DNA from: Azospirillum sp. B510
GTDB lineage: Bacteria; Pseudomonadota; Alphaproteobacteria; Azospirillales; Azospirillaceae
Length of the DNA: 64,000 nt
Assembly (NCBI RefSeq): GCF_000010725.1
Contig: NC_013854.1
Coordinates: forward strand, 1-64,000
Direction of reading: 5' to 3'
Shown: piece by piece, positions 20,763 through 30,407 of the stretch
Position numbering within the stretch: the stretch's first letter is position 1
How the letters are laid out: each line of letters starts with the position of its first letter
The notes under the pieces: generated by a model
Told to the model about the DNA's origin: nothing
Seen by the model: the letters and a program-made list of their open reading frames with translations, nothing else
Database searches by the model: none
Translations under genes and position numbers: made by a program

Positions 20763-21368
20763 TCAGCGTTTAGCCGCGTTTAAACCTAAGCGGCCGTCGG
20801 TGATCAGCGCCACGATGTAGCGGGCGGCCCGATCGGTCGGGTTGTGGAAGCCGGTCGGCCGGTCGAGCCGCATGGCGAGGCAATCGCCGGCCGACAGCCG
20901 GTGCGTCACCTCCCCCACCGTCAATTCGATGGTGCCGTCGAGCAGATAGACCTGTTGCTCCACCCCGGCGGCGCGGGTGCCGCTGTCGTAGGAGACGCGG
21001 GTACCGGCCGGCAGCTCGACCTCCACCAGCTCGATCGGCGATGGAAAGCCCGGCGGTGACAGGTTGCGGCGGCGATAGCCGGTGGCCGGGTCGGTCCAGG
21101 CGATCTGGTCCGACTGGCGGGCGACCGGGCTGGCATCCCGGCGCTCCGCCTCGGCGAACAGGGTGGCCAGCGTCACCCCCAGCCCGGCGGCGAGCCGGTC
21201 CAGCACCGAGGCCGTCGGGCTGCTTTCCCCCCGCTCGACCAGCGAGATCATCGAGCGGCTGACGCCCGACCGTTCGGACAGGCTGTCCAGGGTCAGGCCA
21301 CGGTCCGCCCGCAGGGCGCGCAGCCGGGTGGCGAGACGGCTGTCAATGTCATTCGCGGCGTTTTCCAT
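20763..21368 (-). CDS. XRE-family transcriptional regulator with C-terminal cupin domain
   Basis: The 201-residue protein has an N-terminal helix-turn-helix (LATRLRALRADRGLTLDSLSERSGVSRSMISLVERGESSPTASVLDRLAAGL, about residues 10-60). It also has a cupin-like sensor domain (GVEQQVYLLDGTIELTVGEVTHRLSAGDCLAMRLDRPTGFHNP, about 125-170). The ATG chosen gives the standard distance to the HTH; a longer upstream frame is proline/glycine-rich and unlikely. It lies divergent from phoR with a 187-bp gap. It probably regulates itself and the adjacent acetyltransferase. Confidence 0.87.
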   Translation of the reverse strand: MENAANDIDSRLATRLRALRADRGLTLDSLSERSGVSRSMISLVERGESSPTASVLDRLAAGLGVTLATLFAEAERRDASPVARQSDQIAWTDPATGYRRRNLSPPGFPSPIELVEVELPAGTRVSYDSGTRAAGVEQQVYLLDGTIELTVGEVTHRLSAGDCLAMRLDRPTGFHNPTDRAARYIVALITDGRLGLNAAKR

Positions 21369-21555
21369 GAAGATAGAATGGTGATCCAGGATATTGGAGT
21401 CAACACTCCATCGCCCAATCCTTTCCATCACGGTCCCGCCCATGAATCTTTTATGACCTCCGCGCGGCCTGTCGGGCGATGGTGTAGAAGGGCCTGACCT
21501 CGACCGCCCCCCGCCTCCGCCCCCTTGTTCCACCTCCCACTCCGGTGCCGACCCC

Positions 21556-23088
21556 ATGCGCCAGAAGGCGTTGCCGCCCACCCCGCTGTTGACCGCCCTC
21601 CTGTTGATGCTGGTGCCGCTTGCCGGCGTGCTGGCCTGGGCGGTTCAGGCCGGGGCGCTGCATGGCGGGCTGGCGCTGGCCGCCGGTCTGGCGGCGCTGG
21701 CGGGGGCCGCCCTGGCGCTGCGTACCCATCGCCATTTCGCCGATGCGATGACGGACTATGCCGCCCGGCTGGCCGAGGCGGACGAACCGCTCGCGCCCAC
21801 CTTTGCACCGCCCGCCCTGAAGGCGCTGACCGCCACCATCGGGCGGCTTCACCGGGTGGGACTGCGCCGCGCCGAGAGCGTGCGGATGCAGCTGGACGCC
21901 GACGAGGCGGTGATCGACGCCCTGCCCGCTCCGCTGCTGCTGATGGACGCCGAGCGCCAGGTGGTGCGCGCCAACCAGACCGCGCGCGAGCTGTTCGGCG
22001 ACAAGGTGGTCGATCGCGACCTCGCCTCCTCCCTGCGCAACCCGGCGGTGCTCGAGGCGGTGGATGCGGTTCTGCGCGGCGGCGCGTCCCGCATCATCGA
22101 ATTCACCCTGCCGGTCCCGGTCGAGCGCAGCTTCGAAGCGCAGGTGAAGCCCTTCCAGCGGCTGGTGCCGCAGCCCGACCCCTCGCTGCTCGACGGCGAG
22201 ATCGAGGAGGAGCAGGCCCCGCCTCCCCCCACCGTCGCCCGGATGGCGATCCTGACCCTGCATGACGTCACCGCCGCCCGCCGGTCGGAACAGATGCGCG
22301 CCGACTTCATCGCCAACGCCAGCCACGAGCTGCGCACGCCGCTCTCCTCGCTGCTGGGCTTCATCGAGACGCTGCGCGGCCCCGCCCGCGACGATCCGGA
22401 GGCGCAGGACCGCTTCCTGGCGATCATGCATGACCAGGCCAGCCGCATGGCCCGTCTGGTCAACGACCTGCTGTCGCTTTCCCGCATCGAGCTGGACGAG
22501 CATATGCCGCCCGGCGGACGGGTCGATGTGGTGGAGGAGCTGGAGAATGTCATCGCCGCGTTGCAGCTGAAGGCGGCCGACCGCCGCATCCGCCTGCGTC
22601 TGGAAGCGCCCGACGGCCTGCCGCCGGTGGTCGGCGACGAGGACCAGCTGACCCAGGTCTTCCAGAATCTGGTCAGCAACGCGATCAAATACACGCGCGA
22701 GGATACGGACGTGACCATCACCGTCGCGCTGGCCGATGGAGCGGTGGTGGGCTTCACCGGTCTGCCGGTTTCCGGCGCCGCGGCGAAGGACAGGCGCGGC
22801 GGGCGGGGCGGCACCGCCATGGTCTCCGTCGCGGTGCGCGACCGTGGCGACGGCATCGCCCGCACCCATCTTCCCCGCCTGACCGAGCGCTTCTACCGCG
22901 TCGATGCCGCGCGATCGCGCGCCATGGGCGGTACCGGGCTCGGGTTGGCGATCGTCAAGCATATCCTGAACCGCCACCGTGGCCGCCTGACCATCGAAAG
23001 CGAGGTCGGGGTGGGCAGCGCCTTCACCGTCTATCTGCCGGCGGAATCCCCCTCTTCCAGGGCGGAGAAGGCAGCGGGCGGGCTGTGA
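21556..23088 (+). CDS. phoR: Phosphate regulon sensor histidine kinase PhoR
   Basis: This 510-residue membrane kinase senses phosphate limitation through the Pst system and phosphorylates PhoB. Two hydrophobic segments lie near residues 10-55. A PAS-like region follows (VIDALPAPLLLMDAERQVVRANQTARELFG). The phosphoacceptor histidine is in FIANASHELRTPLSSLLGF, with the N box NLVSNAIKYT and the G box GGTGLGLAIVKHIL. It is immediately upstream of pstS, as in many alphaproteobacteria, whereas phoB is at the far end of the cluster. Confidence 0.94.
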   Translation: MRQKALPPTPLLTALLLMLVPLAGVLAWAVQAGALHGGLALAAGLAALAGAALALRTHRHFADAMTDYAARLAEADEPLAPTFAPPALKALTATIGRLHRVGLRRAESVRMQLDADEAVIDALPAPLLLMDAERQVVRANQTARELFGDKVVDRDLASSLRNPAVLEAVDAVLRGGASRIIEFTLPVPVERSFEAQVKPFQRLVPQPDPSLLDGEIEEEQAPPPPTVARMAILTLHDVTAARRSEQMRADFIANASHELRTPLSSLLGFIETLRGPARDDPEAQDRFLAIMHDQASRMARLVNDLLSLSRIELDEHMPPGGRVDVVEELENVIAALQLKAADRRIRLRLEAPDGLPPVVGDEDQLTQVFQNLVSNAIKYTREDTDVTITVALADGAVVGFTGLPVSGAAAKDRRGGRGGTAMVSVAVRDRGDGIARTHLPRLTERFYRVDAARSRAMGGTGLGLAIVKHILNRHRGRLTIESEVGVGSAFTVYLPAESPSSRAEKAAGGL

Positions 23089-23113
23089 CAGGGGATGGCC
23101 GCTCTGTGACGTG

Positions 23114-23146
23114 GTCATGAAAGCGTCATAAAAACGTAATGAATTA
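23114..23146 (+). promoter_or_regulatory. PhoB-binding Pho box upstream of pstS
   Basis: Three head-to-tail 11-bp units follow one another: GTCATGAAAGC, GTCATAAAAAC and GTAATGAATTA. This fits the PhoB direct-repeat pattern, a GTCAT-type heptamer plus four AT-rich bases. It lies between the phoR stop and the pstS start, 72 bases before the latter. It predicts phosphate-starvation induction of pstSCAB-phoB. Confidence 0.82.
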
Positions 23147-23217
23147 TTCGCCCTCCGGGTCTATGGTCCGCGCCATTCCGACGGACCAGTTTCCGCTTCC
23201 CCGAGGAGGGCCACCCC

Positions 23218-24267
23218 TTGACCATCCGGACGCCCGCCGTCGCCGCGACCGCCTTGGGTTTGGGGTTGATCCTGAGCCTCGCCACGGCGTCCGCCTGGGC
23301 GCAGTCGCGCGACCAGATCCGCGCGGTCGGGTCCTCCACCGTCTTCCCCTTCACCACCGCGGTGGCGGAGGCCTTCGGCCGAAGCGGCAGGTTCAAGACC
23401 CCGGTGGTGGAATCGACCGGCACCGGCGGCGGGCTGAAGCTGTTCTGCGGCGGTGTCGGCCCTGCCCATCCCGACATCGCCAACGCCTCGCGCCGGATCA
23501 AGAAGTCGGAGATCGACCAGTGCGCCGCCAATGGCGTCACCACGGTGACCGAGCTGAAGATCGGCTATGACGGCATCGCGCTGGCCTCCTCGCGGAAGGC
23601 GGCGCCGGTCTCGCTGTCCACGCTTGTCCTGTGGAAGGCGCTGGCCAAGGAGGTGCCGGTGAATGGCGCCCTGGTCGCCAATCCTTACAAGCTGTGGTCC
23701 GACATCGACCCCGCCCTGCCGAGGACGGCGATCGAGATGCTGGGCCCGCCGCCGACCTCCGGGACGCGCGACACCGTCAACGAGCTGGTGATGCTGCAAG
23801 GCTGCGGGAAGGTGGCCGAGGTTGCCAGGGTGGTTCCCGACGAGGCCGCCCGCGAGCGCGCCTGCATGACCATCCGCGAGGATGGCGCCTATGTCGAGGC
23901 CGGCGAGAACGACAACCTGATCGTCCAGAAACTGGCCGCCAACCCCGACGCCTTCGGCATCTTCGGCTACAGCTATCTCGACCAGAACCGCGACACGCTG
24001 CAATCCGCGACGATGGACGGGGTGGAGCTGACGGCGGAGACGGTGGCCGCCGGCAGGTACGAGCTGGCGCGTCCGCTCTACATCTATGTGAAGAACGCCC
24101 ATGCCGGCGTCATTCCGGGCATCCGCGAGTTCATCGGCGAATACACCTCCGAACGCGCGATGGGCGATGACGGCTATCTGGTCGACAAGGGCCTGATCCC
24201 CGAGCCGAAGCCCTTGCGCGAGGCCGCCCGCATCCTGGCGGTGAACCTGACTCCGCTTCAGTTCTGA
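23218..24267 (+). CDS. pstS: Phosphate ABC transporter, periplasmic substrate-binding protein
   Basis: PstS binds phosphate in the periplasm and delivers it to PstCA. The 349-residue precursor has a signal peptide (TPAVAATALGLGLILSLATASAWA) followed by IRAVGSSTVFPFTTAVAEAFG, the phosphate-binding loop region, and ESTGTGGGLKLFCGG. The start is a TTG with a strong GAGGAGGG ribosome site just upstream; no ATG or GTG gives the same signal peptide. It belongs to the long alphaproteobacterial PstS subgroup and heads the Pho-box-controlled operon. Confidence 0.93.
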   Translation: MTIRTPAVAATALGLGLILSLATASAWAQSRDQIRAVGSSTVFPFTTAVAEAFGRSGRFKTPVVESTGTGGGLKLFCGGVGPAHPDIANASRRIKKSEIDQCAANGVTTVTELKIGYDGIALASSRKAAPVSLSTLVLWKALAKEVPVNGALVANPYKLWSDIDPALPRTAIEMLGPPPTSGTRDTVNELVMLQGCGKVAEVARVVPDEAARERACMTIREDGAYVEAGENDNLIVQKLAANPDAFGIFGYSYLDQNRDTLQSATMDGVELTAETVAAGRYELARPLYIYVKNAHAGVIPGIREFIGEYTSERAMGDDGYLVDKGLIPEPKPLREAARILAVNLTPLQF

Positions 24268-24290
24268 CCCCTTCCCCCGAGCGACCGCGC

Positions 24291-25673
24291 ATGCAGCCGA
24301 CCCTCCTCGCCCTGATCCTGGCCCTGCTCACCGTGATCGGTTTCCTGATCGGGCGGTCGCGGGCGGCCGAGTCGGTCGGCGGGCGGGTGGCGGAGCTGCA
24401 TTCGGTTCCCTCCTACCATGGCGCCTATGTGGCGCTGTGGGCCGGGCTGCCGGCGCTGTTGCTGCTGGCGGTCTGGACCGCGTCGGAGGGCTGGCTGGCG
24501 CTGCGGCTGGTGCTGTCGGCCCTGCCGGAGCGGCTGACCGGCGGCGACGGCCAGTCGGTCACCCTGCTCAAGGCCGACATCCTCAACCTCGCCCGTGGTG
24601 TCGCCACCGGGCGCCAGCCCGATCCGCTGGTGGCGGAGGCGGCGCGGCGCTACGCCGCCTTCCGCGATCTCGCCGGCTGGAGCCTGCTGGGGGTCGGCGC
24701 CAGCCTTGCGGTCGCCGGCATCGCCTGGGGCCGCCACCGCGTCGGGCCGGATCTGCGCGCCCGCCCGGCGGTGGAGCGGGTGGTGCGGGTGGCGCTGGTC
24801 GTCTGCTCGCTGGTCGCCATCCTGACCACGGTCGGCATCGTGCTGTCGCTGCTGTTCGAGGCGCTGCGCTTCTTCAGCGCCGTCTCGCCGCTCGACTTCC
24901 TGTTCGGCATGCATTGGAGCCCGCAGATGGCGATGCGGGCCGATCAGGTCGGCTCCAGCGGCTCCTTCGGAGCGATCCCGCTGTTCGCCGGTACCCTTCT
25001 CATCACCGTCATCGCCATGCTGGTGGCGGTGCCGGTCGGTCTGATGGCGGCGATCTACATGTCCGAATATGCCGGGCGCGGCGTGCGCACCTGGCTGAAG
25101 CCGGCGCTGGAGATCCTGGCCGGCATCCCGACCGTGGTCTATGGCTTCTTCGCCGCCCTGACCATGGCGCCCGCCGTCCGCTCGCTGGGAGGGGTTCTGG
25201 GGCTGGATGTCAGTTCGGAATCGGCGCTGGCCGCCGGCATCGTCATGGGGGTGATGATCATCCCCTTTGTCAGCTCGCTGTCGGACGATGTCATCAACGC
25301 GGTGCCGCAGAGCTTGCGCGACGGCTCCTACGGCCTCGGCGCCACCAAGTCGGAGACGATCAGGCAGGTGGTGCTGCCGGCGGCGTTGCCCGGCATCGTC
25401 GCCGCGGTGATGCTGGCGGTCAGCCGCGCCATCGGCGAGACGATGATCGTCACCATGGCGTCGGGCCTGACCGCCAACCTGACCGCGAACCCGTTGCAGG
25501 CGGTGACCACCGTCACCACCCAGATCGCCACGCTGCTGGTCGGCGACCAGGAGTTCGACAGCCCGAAGACGCTGTCGGCCTTCGGCCTCGGCCTCGTGCT
25601 GTTCCTCGTCACGCTCTGTCTCAACATGGTCGCCCTGCGGGTGGTCCGGACCTATCGGGAGCATTATGACTGA
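24291..25673 (+). CDS. pstC: Phosphate ABC transporter permease PstC
   Basis: This 460-residue inner-membrane permease is larger than E. coli PstC because of an N-terminal extension with extra membrane segments (LLALILALLTVIGFLIGR and a second near residue 45). The permease core contains FAGTLLITVIAMLVAVPVGLMAAIYMSEYAG and the EAA-type loop DGSYGLGATKSETIRQVVLPAALPGI. It begins 23 bases after pstS and overlaps pstA by eight bases. Confidence 0.93.
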   Translation: MQPTLLALILALLTVIGFLIGRSRAAESVGGRVAELHSVPSYHGAYVALWAGLPALLLLAVWTASEGWLALRLVLSALPERLTGGDGQSVTLLKADILNLARGVATGRQPDPLVAEAARRYAAFRDLAGWSLLGVGASLAVAGIAWGRHRVGPDLRARPAVERVVRVALVVCSLVAILTTVGIVLSLLFEALRFFSAVSPLDFLFGMHWSPQMAMRADQVGSSGSFGAIPLFAGTLLITVIAMLVAVPVGLMAAIYMSEYAGRGVRTWLKPALEILAGIPTVVYGFFAALTMAPAVRSLGGVLGLDVSSESALAAGIVMGVMIIPFVSSLSDDVINAVPQSLRDGSYGLGATKSETIRQVVLPAALPGIVAAVMLAVSRAIGETMIVTMASGLTANLTANPLQAVTTVTTQIATLLVGDQEFDSPKTLSAFGLGLVLFLVTLCLNMVALRVVRTYREHYD

Positions 25674-26970
25674 CCTCGTCGAACGGGACGCGGCGGCCGT
25701 GACGCCCTCCACCAGTCCGGCGAAGCCGCGCCTGCGCGGCGAGGCCTTCGCCCGCCGCCTGCGGGCCCGCCACGCCGCCGAGCGCCGCTTCCGGCTGGCC
25801 GGGGCCGCCGCGGTGACGCTGGCGGCGCTGATGCTGGTTCTGCTGCTGGGCTCCATCGTCGCCAAGGGCGCCGGCGCCTTCCTGGAGGCGCGCATCCGGC
25901 TGGAGGTGACGCTGGACCCGGCGGAGATTGCCGACCGCAACTTCACCGCCCCGCTGCGCCGCGCCCTCCATGCCCAGTTCCCGCAGGTGACCGACCGTGC
26001 CGGCCGCCGCGTGCTGAACGAGCTGCTGTCGTCGGGCGCGCCCTACGAGCTGGAGGCGATGGTGGCGAAGAACCCGGCGCTGGCCGGGACGACGCGGACC
26101 GTCTGGGTCCGGGCCGACGACCAGATCGACCAGCTGGTGAAGGGCGGCTACCGCCGCGACCTGCCGGAGGGCGAACGTGGTCTCAGCGACGCCAAGGTCG
26201 CCGCCGCCGACGCGCTTCTGGCCTCGGGCGCGCTGGCGCAAGGCTTCAACACCACCCTGTTCACCGCCGGCGACAGCCGGGAGCCGGAACAGGCCGGCAT
26301 CGGCGGCGCCCTTGTCGGTTCGCTGCTGACGCTGCTGGTCACCATGGCGCTGTCGGTGCCGGTCGGCGTCGCCGCCGCGGTCTATCTGGAGGAGTTCGCG
26401 GCGAAGAACCGCTGGACCGGCCTGATCGAGGTGACCATCAACAACCTCGCCGCCGTGCCGTCGGTCATCTTCGGCCTGCTGGGTCTGGCCGTGTTCCTCG
26501 GCTTCTTCGGCATGCCGCGCTCGGCGCCGCTGGTCGGCGGGCTGGTGATGGCGCTGATGACGCTGCCGGTCATCATCATCTCGGCCCGCGTCGCGTTGAG
26601 GGCGGTGCCGCCGTCGATCCGTGACGCCGCGCTCGCCATCGGCGCCTCGCCTTTGCAAACGGTTCTGCATCATGTGCTGCCGCTGGCGATGCCCGCCATC
26701 CTGACCGGCACCATCATCGGCATGGCCCGCGCGCTGGGCGAGACGGCGCCGCTGCTGATGATCGGCATGGTCGCCTTCATCGTCGACATCCCCCATGGGC
26801 TGACCGACAGCGCCACGGTGCTGCCGGTGCAGATCTACATGTGGGCCGACAGCCCGGAGCGCGCCTTCACCGAACGCACCTCCGCGGCGATCCTGGTCCT
26901 GCTCGGCGTCCTGATCCTGCTGAACGGGGCGGCGGTCATCCTGCGCAAGATTTTCGAGAGACGGTGGTGA
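25666..26970 (+). CDS. pstA: Phosphate ABC transporter permease PstA
   Basis: This 434-residue PstA has a long periplasmic insertion (about residues 75-205, a DUF3333-type domain) between the first membrane helix and the permease core. The core carries [33 protein letters not shown] and the coupling loop [27 protein letters not shown]. It overlaps pstC and ends beside the pstB start. Both permeases being enlarged is typical of alphaproteobacterial Pst systems. Confidence 0.93.
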   Translation: MTDLVERDAAAVTPSTSPAKPRLRGEAFARRLRARHAAERRFRLAGAAAVTLAALMLVLLLGSIVAKGAGAFLEARIRLEVTLDPAEIADRNFTAPLRRALHAQFPQVTDRAGRRVLNELLSSGAPYELEAMVAKNPALAGTTRTVWVRADDQIDQLVKGGYRRDLPEGERGLSDAKVAAADALLASGALAQGFNTTLFTAGDSREPEQAGIGGALVGSLLTLLVTMALSVPVGVAAAVYLEEFAAKNRWTGLIEVTINNLAAVPSVIFGLLGLAVFLGFFGMPRSAPLVGGLVMALMTLPVIIISARVALRAVPPSIRDAALAIGASPLQTVLHHVLPLAMPAILTGTIIGMARALGETAPLLMIGMVAFIVDIPHGLTDSATVLPVQIYMWADSPERAFTERTSAAILVLLGVLILLNGAAVILRKIFERRW

Positions 26971-26975
26971 GCGCC

Positions 26976-27806
26976 ATGAGCATGCGAAGCCCGTTGAAGC
27001 TGCGGCCCCATGGCGACCGGCGTCCCGACCAGCGTCGCGGCGCCGCCCTGCCGAACAAGATGACCGCCCGCGGGGTGACGGTGTTCTACGGCGCCAAGCA
27101 GGCGCTGCGCGGCATCGACCTCGACATCCAGGAGAACCGGGTGCTGGCGCTGATCGGCCCGTCCGGCTGCGGCAAATCGACCTTCCTGCGTTGCCTGAAC
27201 CGGATGAACGACACCGTCGAGGGCTGCCGGGTCGAAGGACGCATCGCGCTCGACGGCGAGGACGTCTATGGCAAGACGGTCGACGCGGTGCAGCTGCGCG
27301 CCCGTGTCGGCATGGTGTTCCAGAAGCCGAACCCCTTCCCCAAATCGATCTACGACAATGTCGCCTACGGCCCGCGCATCCATGGTCTGGCGTCGGGCCG
27401 CGCCGAGCTGGACGAGGTGGTGCAGACCTCGCTCAAGCGTGCCGGCCTGTGGGCGGAGGTGAAGGACCGCCTGCGCGAACCCGGCACCAGCCTGTCCGGC
27501 GGCCAGCAGCAGCGGCTGTGCATCGCCCGCGCCATCGCCGTCAGCCCCGAGGTGATCCTGATGGACGAGCCCTGCTCGGCGCTCGACCCCATCGCGACCG
27601 CCCATATCGAGGAGCTGATCGACGAGCTGCGGGCCAACTACACCATCGTCATCGTCACCCACAACATGCAGCAGGCCGCCCGCGTGTCCCAGCGCACCGC
27701 CTTCTTCCATCTCGGCGAGATGGTGGAGTGCGACGACACCGAGGACATCTTCACCAACCCGCGCGACGAGCGCACCCAGGGCTACATCACCGGCCGCTAT
27801 GGCTGA
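26976..27806 (+). CDS. pstB: Phosphate ABC transporter ATP-binding protein PstB
   Basis: PstB powers phosphate import. Walker A is GPSGCGKST, followed by the family-specific [19 protein letters not shown]. Also present are the Q-loop [23 protein letters not shown], the signature [16 protein letters not shown], Walker [14 protein letters not shown] and the H-loop [11 protein letters not shown] chose the ATG within GCCATGAGC, giving 276 residues. A GTG nine bases upstream, overlapping the pstA stop, is an alternative. No phoU gene follows. Confidence 0.95.
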   Translation: MSMRSPLKLRPHGDRRPDQRRGAALPNKMTARGVTVFYGAKQALRGIDLDIQENRVLALIGPSGCGKSTFLRCLNRMNDTVEGCRVEGRIALDGEDVYGKTVDAVQLRARVGMVFQKPNPFPKSIYDNVAYGPRIHGLASGRAELDEVVQTSLKRAGLWAEVKDRLREPGTSLSGGQQQRLCIARAIAVSPEVILMDEPCSALDPIATAHIEELIDELRANYTIVIVTHNMQQAARVSQRTAFFHLGEMVECDDTEDIFTNPRDERTQGYITGRYG

Positions 27807-27908
27807 TCTCTTCCCGCTTGCGCCCCACCCCCGCCTCCCCTCCCTCCTTGTTGAAAAGGCTGTCCCATGCCGGTTAACGTCGAGACGCGCGCCGTGAACG
27901 GAGCCACC

Positions 27909-28613
<705 letters not shown>

Positions 28614-28620
28614 TGCGAGG

Positions 28621-28678
28621 TCAGCCCCCGACCTTGATCCTCCCCGCCCCGCGGGGGAGGATCAAGGTCGGGAGCTGA
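28621..28678. repeat. Long perfect inverted repeat after phoB
   Basis: A 19-bp arm (28627-28645) pairs perfectly with 28654-28672 around an eight-base GC loop, and pairing extends five more bases after one mismatch. It occupies most of the gap between phoB and the next gene. No T-run follows, so it may act as a Rho-dependent or structural stop, or be a dispersed intergenic palindrome. Confidence 0.6.
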
Positions 28679-28718
28679 CTGCTCCTGACATTTCCCATCC
28701 GGCCGCGCTGCCCCCCTC

Positions 28719-29447
28719 ATGATCCTGCTCTTCACCGACTTCGGCCTTTCCGGCCCCTATACCGGCCAGATGAAGGCGGTGTTGGCGCAACAGGCGCCCG
28801 GCGTGCCGGTCATCGACCTGTTCGCCGACGCTCCCGCCTTCGACCCGCAGCTCTCCGCCTATCTGCTGGCGGCCTACGCCCCGGCCTTTCCGGCCGGAAG
28901 CGTCTTTCTCTGCGTCGTCGATCCCGGTGTCGGCACCGACCGGCGGCCGGTGATGGTGGAGGCGGACGGGCGCTGGTTCGTCGGCCCCGACAATGGTCTG
29001 TTCGCCCTGGCCGCCCGCCGCGCAACGTCGCTAAACGCCTGGACCATCGACTGGATTCCGGAGCGGTTGTCCGCCAGCTTCCATGGCCGCGACCTGTTCG
29101 CCCCGGTCGCCGCCCGTCTCGCCACCGGACGGGCCGTCGAGCGCGGCCCGCTCGCCCCCGCCGACATCGACCGACCCGGCTGGCCGGACGAACTGCCGCG
29201 CATCGTCTATGTCGATGTCTATGGCAACGCCATGACCGGAATGCGGGCTTCCACCCTGCCCGCCGATGCGGTGCTGGGCGCGGCCGGCACGCGCATCGCC
29301 CGCTCCCGGACCTTCGGCGCCGTCGGGCCGGGGCAGCCGCTGTGGTACGAGAACTCGAACGGCTTGGCGGAGATCGCCGTCAATCGCGGGCGGGCCGACC
29401 GGGCGCTGGGGCTGGCGGTGGGCGATGTGGTGACCGTCGAACCTTGA
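28719..29447 (+). CDS. SAM hydrolase/SAM-dependent halogenase family protein (DUF62)
   Basis: This 242-residue protein belongs to the SAM hydroxide adenosyltransferase family, which splits S-adenosylmethionine to adenosine and methionine, related to fluorinase and chlorinase. Family features are ILLFTDFGLSGPYTGQMKAVL at the start, FLCVVDPGVGTDRRPVMVEADGRWFVGPDNGLF, and FHGRDLFAPVAARLATG. The C-terminal domain ends in WYENSNGLAEIAVNRGRA. No halogenase-specific context is present, so hydrolase is the more likely activity. Confidence 0.88.
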   Translation: MILLFTDFGLSGPYTGQMKAVLAQQAPGVPVIDLFADAPAFDPQLSAYLLAAYAPAFPAGSVFLCVVDPGVGTDRRPVMVEADGRWFVGPDNGLFALAARRATSLNAWTIDWIPERLSASFHGRDLFAPVAARLATGRAVERGPLAPADIDRPGWPDELPRIVYVDVYGNAMTGMRASTLPADAVLGAAGTRIARSRTFGAVGPGQPLWYENSNGLAEIAVNRGRADRALGLAVGDVVTVEP

Positions 29448-29462
29448 GCCGCCCAAAAGAAA

Positions 29463-29493
29463 ACCGCCCGGAAGCGGGAGGCTTCCGGGCGGT
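29463..29493 (-). terminator. Intrinsic terminator for the Bax-inhibitor gene
   Basis: A perfect 13-bp stem ACCGCCCGGAAGC/GCTTCCGGGCGGT with a five-base loop is followed, on the minus strand, by TTTTCTTTT. It lies 43 bases beyond the stop of the minus-strand Bax inhibitor-like gene and probably also blunts transcription from the plus-strand gene that converges on it. Confidence 0.82.
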
Positions 29494-29535
29494 GATCGCT
29501 GTGATCAGCGGCTTGTCCGATCAGGTTTGCCGGGG

Positions 29536-30261
29536 TCAGTCGTTGTTGCGCTGGCCCAGGAACTGCAACAGGAACTGGAACAGGTTGATGAAGTCCAGAT
29601 ACAGCGTCAGGGCGCCCATCAGGGCGAGCTTGCCGGCGCTCTCGTGATCGTAGCTCTCGGCGTAGCTTTCCTTGATCGCCTGGGTGTCATAGGCGGTCAG
29701 GCCGGTGAAGATCAGCACGCCGATGGCGGAGATCGCGAAGTGAAGGGCCGGCGACTGGAAGAAGATGTTGGCCAGGCCGGCGATCACCAAGCCGATGACG
29801 CCCATCATCAGGAACGAGCCCATCTTCGACAGGTCGGCCTTGGTGGTGTAGCCGTACAGGCTCATCGCCAGGAAGGTCGCGGCGGTGACGAAGAAGGTCA
29901 GCGCGATCGACGCCCCGGTGAAGACCAGGAAGATGGCCGACATCGACAGGCCCATCGCGCCGCAATAGGCCCAGAAGATCATCTGTGCCGACGCGAAGGA
30001 CAGGCGCTGGATGCCGAAGGACAGCACCATGACGAAGGCCAGCGGGGCCAGCATCACCACCCACTTCAGCGGCGAGCCGAAGATCGCCATCATGATGGCC
30101 GGGCTGGACGACACGAGGGCCGCGACCAGACCCGTCAGGATCAGGCCGGCACCCATGTAGTTGTACACGCGCAGCATGTGCTGCCGCAGGCCTTCGTCTA
30201 AGTATCCCCGATCTGTCGCGCGGCCCACGGTCGCGAAGCGGTTATAGGTCGGGTCTGCCAT
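29536..30261 (-). CDS. Bax inhibitor-1/YccA family membrane protein
   Basis: This 241-residue protein with seven predicted membrane helices matches the BI-1/YccA family. Examples are YMGAGLILTGLVAALVSSSP, WVVMLAPLAFVMVLSFGIQ, and the conserved late segment ISAIGVLIFTGLTAYDTQAIKE, whose aspartates resemble the pH-sensing pair of the family. The ATG with a GAGGA site was chosen over a longer frame. The related YccA modulates FtsH; here the role is unknown. It ends at a clear terminator. Confidence 0.9.
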   Translation of the reverse strand: MADPTYNRFATVGRATDRGYLDEGLRQHMLRVYNYMGAGLILTGLVAALVSSSPAIMMAIFGSPLKWVVMLAPLAFVMVLSFGIQRLSFASAQMIFWAYCGAMGLSMSAIFLVFTGASIALTFFVTAATFLAMSLYGYTTKADLSKMGSFLMMGVIGLVIAGLANIFFQSPALHFAISAIGVLIFTGLTAYDTQAIKESYAESYDHESAGKLALMGALTLYLDFINLFQFLLQFLGQRNND

Positions 30262-30407
30262 GGTTTGGTTTCCTCGGTGGAATAGGGTGATCCCGTCGCA
30301 AGACATATTGGCGAGTCCGCCATGCGGTTCAATAGGAATCGGCGACGCTTTTTCGGAATGAAAAAGCTTTCACGATTCGTTTTTGCTGCGGCGTCATGAC
30401 GCGGGAA

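Noticed and set aside
27807-27908. A hidden phoU between pstB and phoB
   Set aside because: The gap is only about 100 bases and holds no more than an alternative phoB start.
28614-28718. Simple intrinsic terminator after phoB
   Set aside because: The stem is excellent but neither strand has a T-run after it, so it is listed as a repeat instead.
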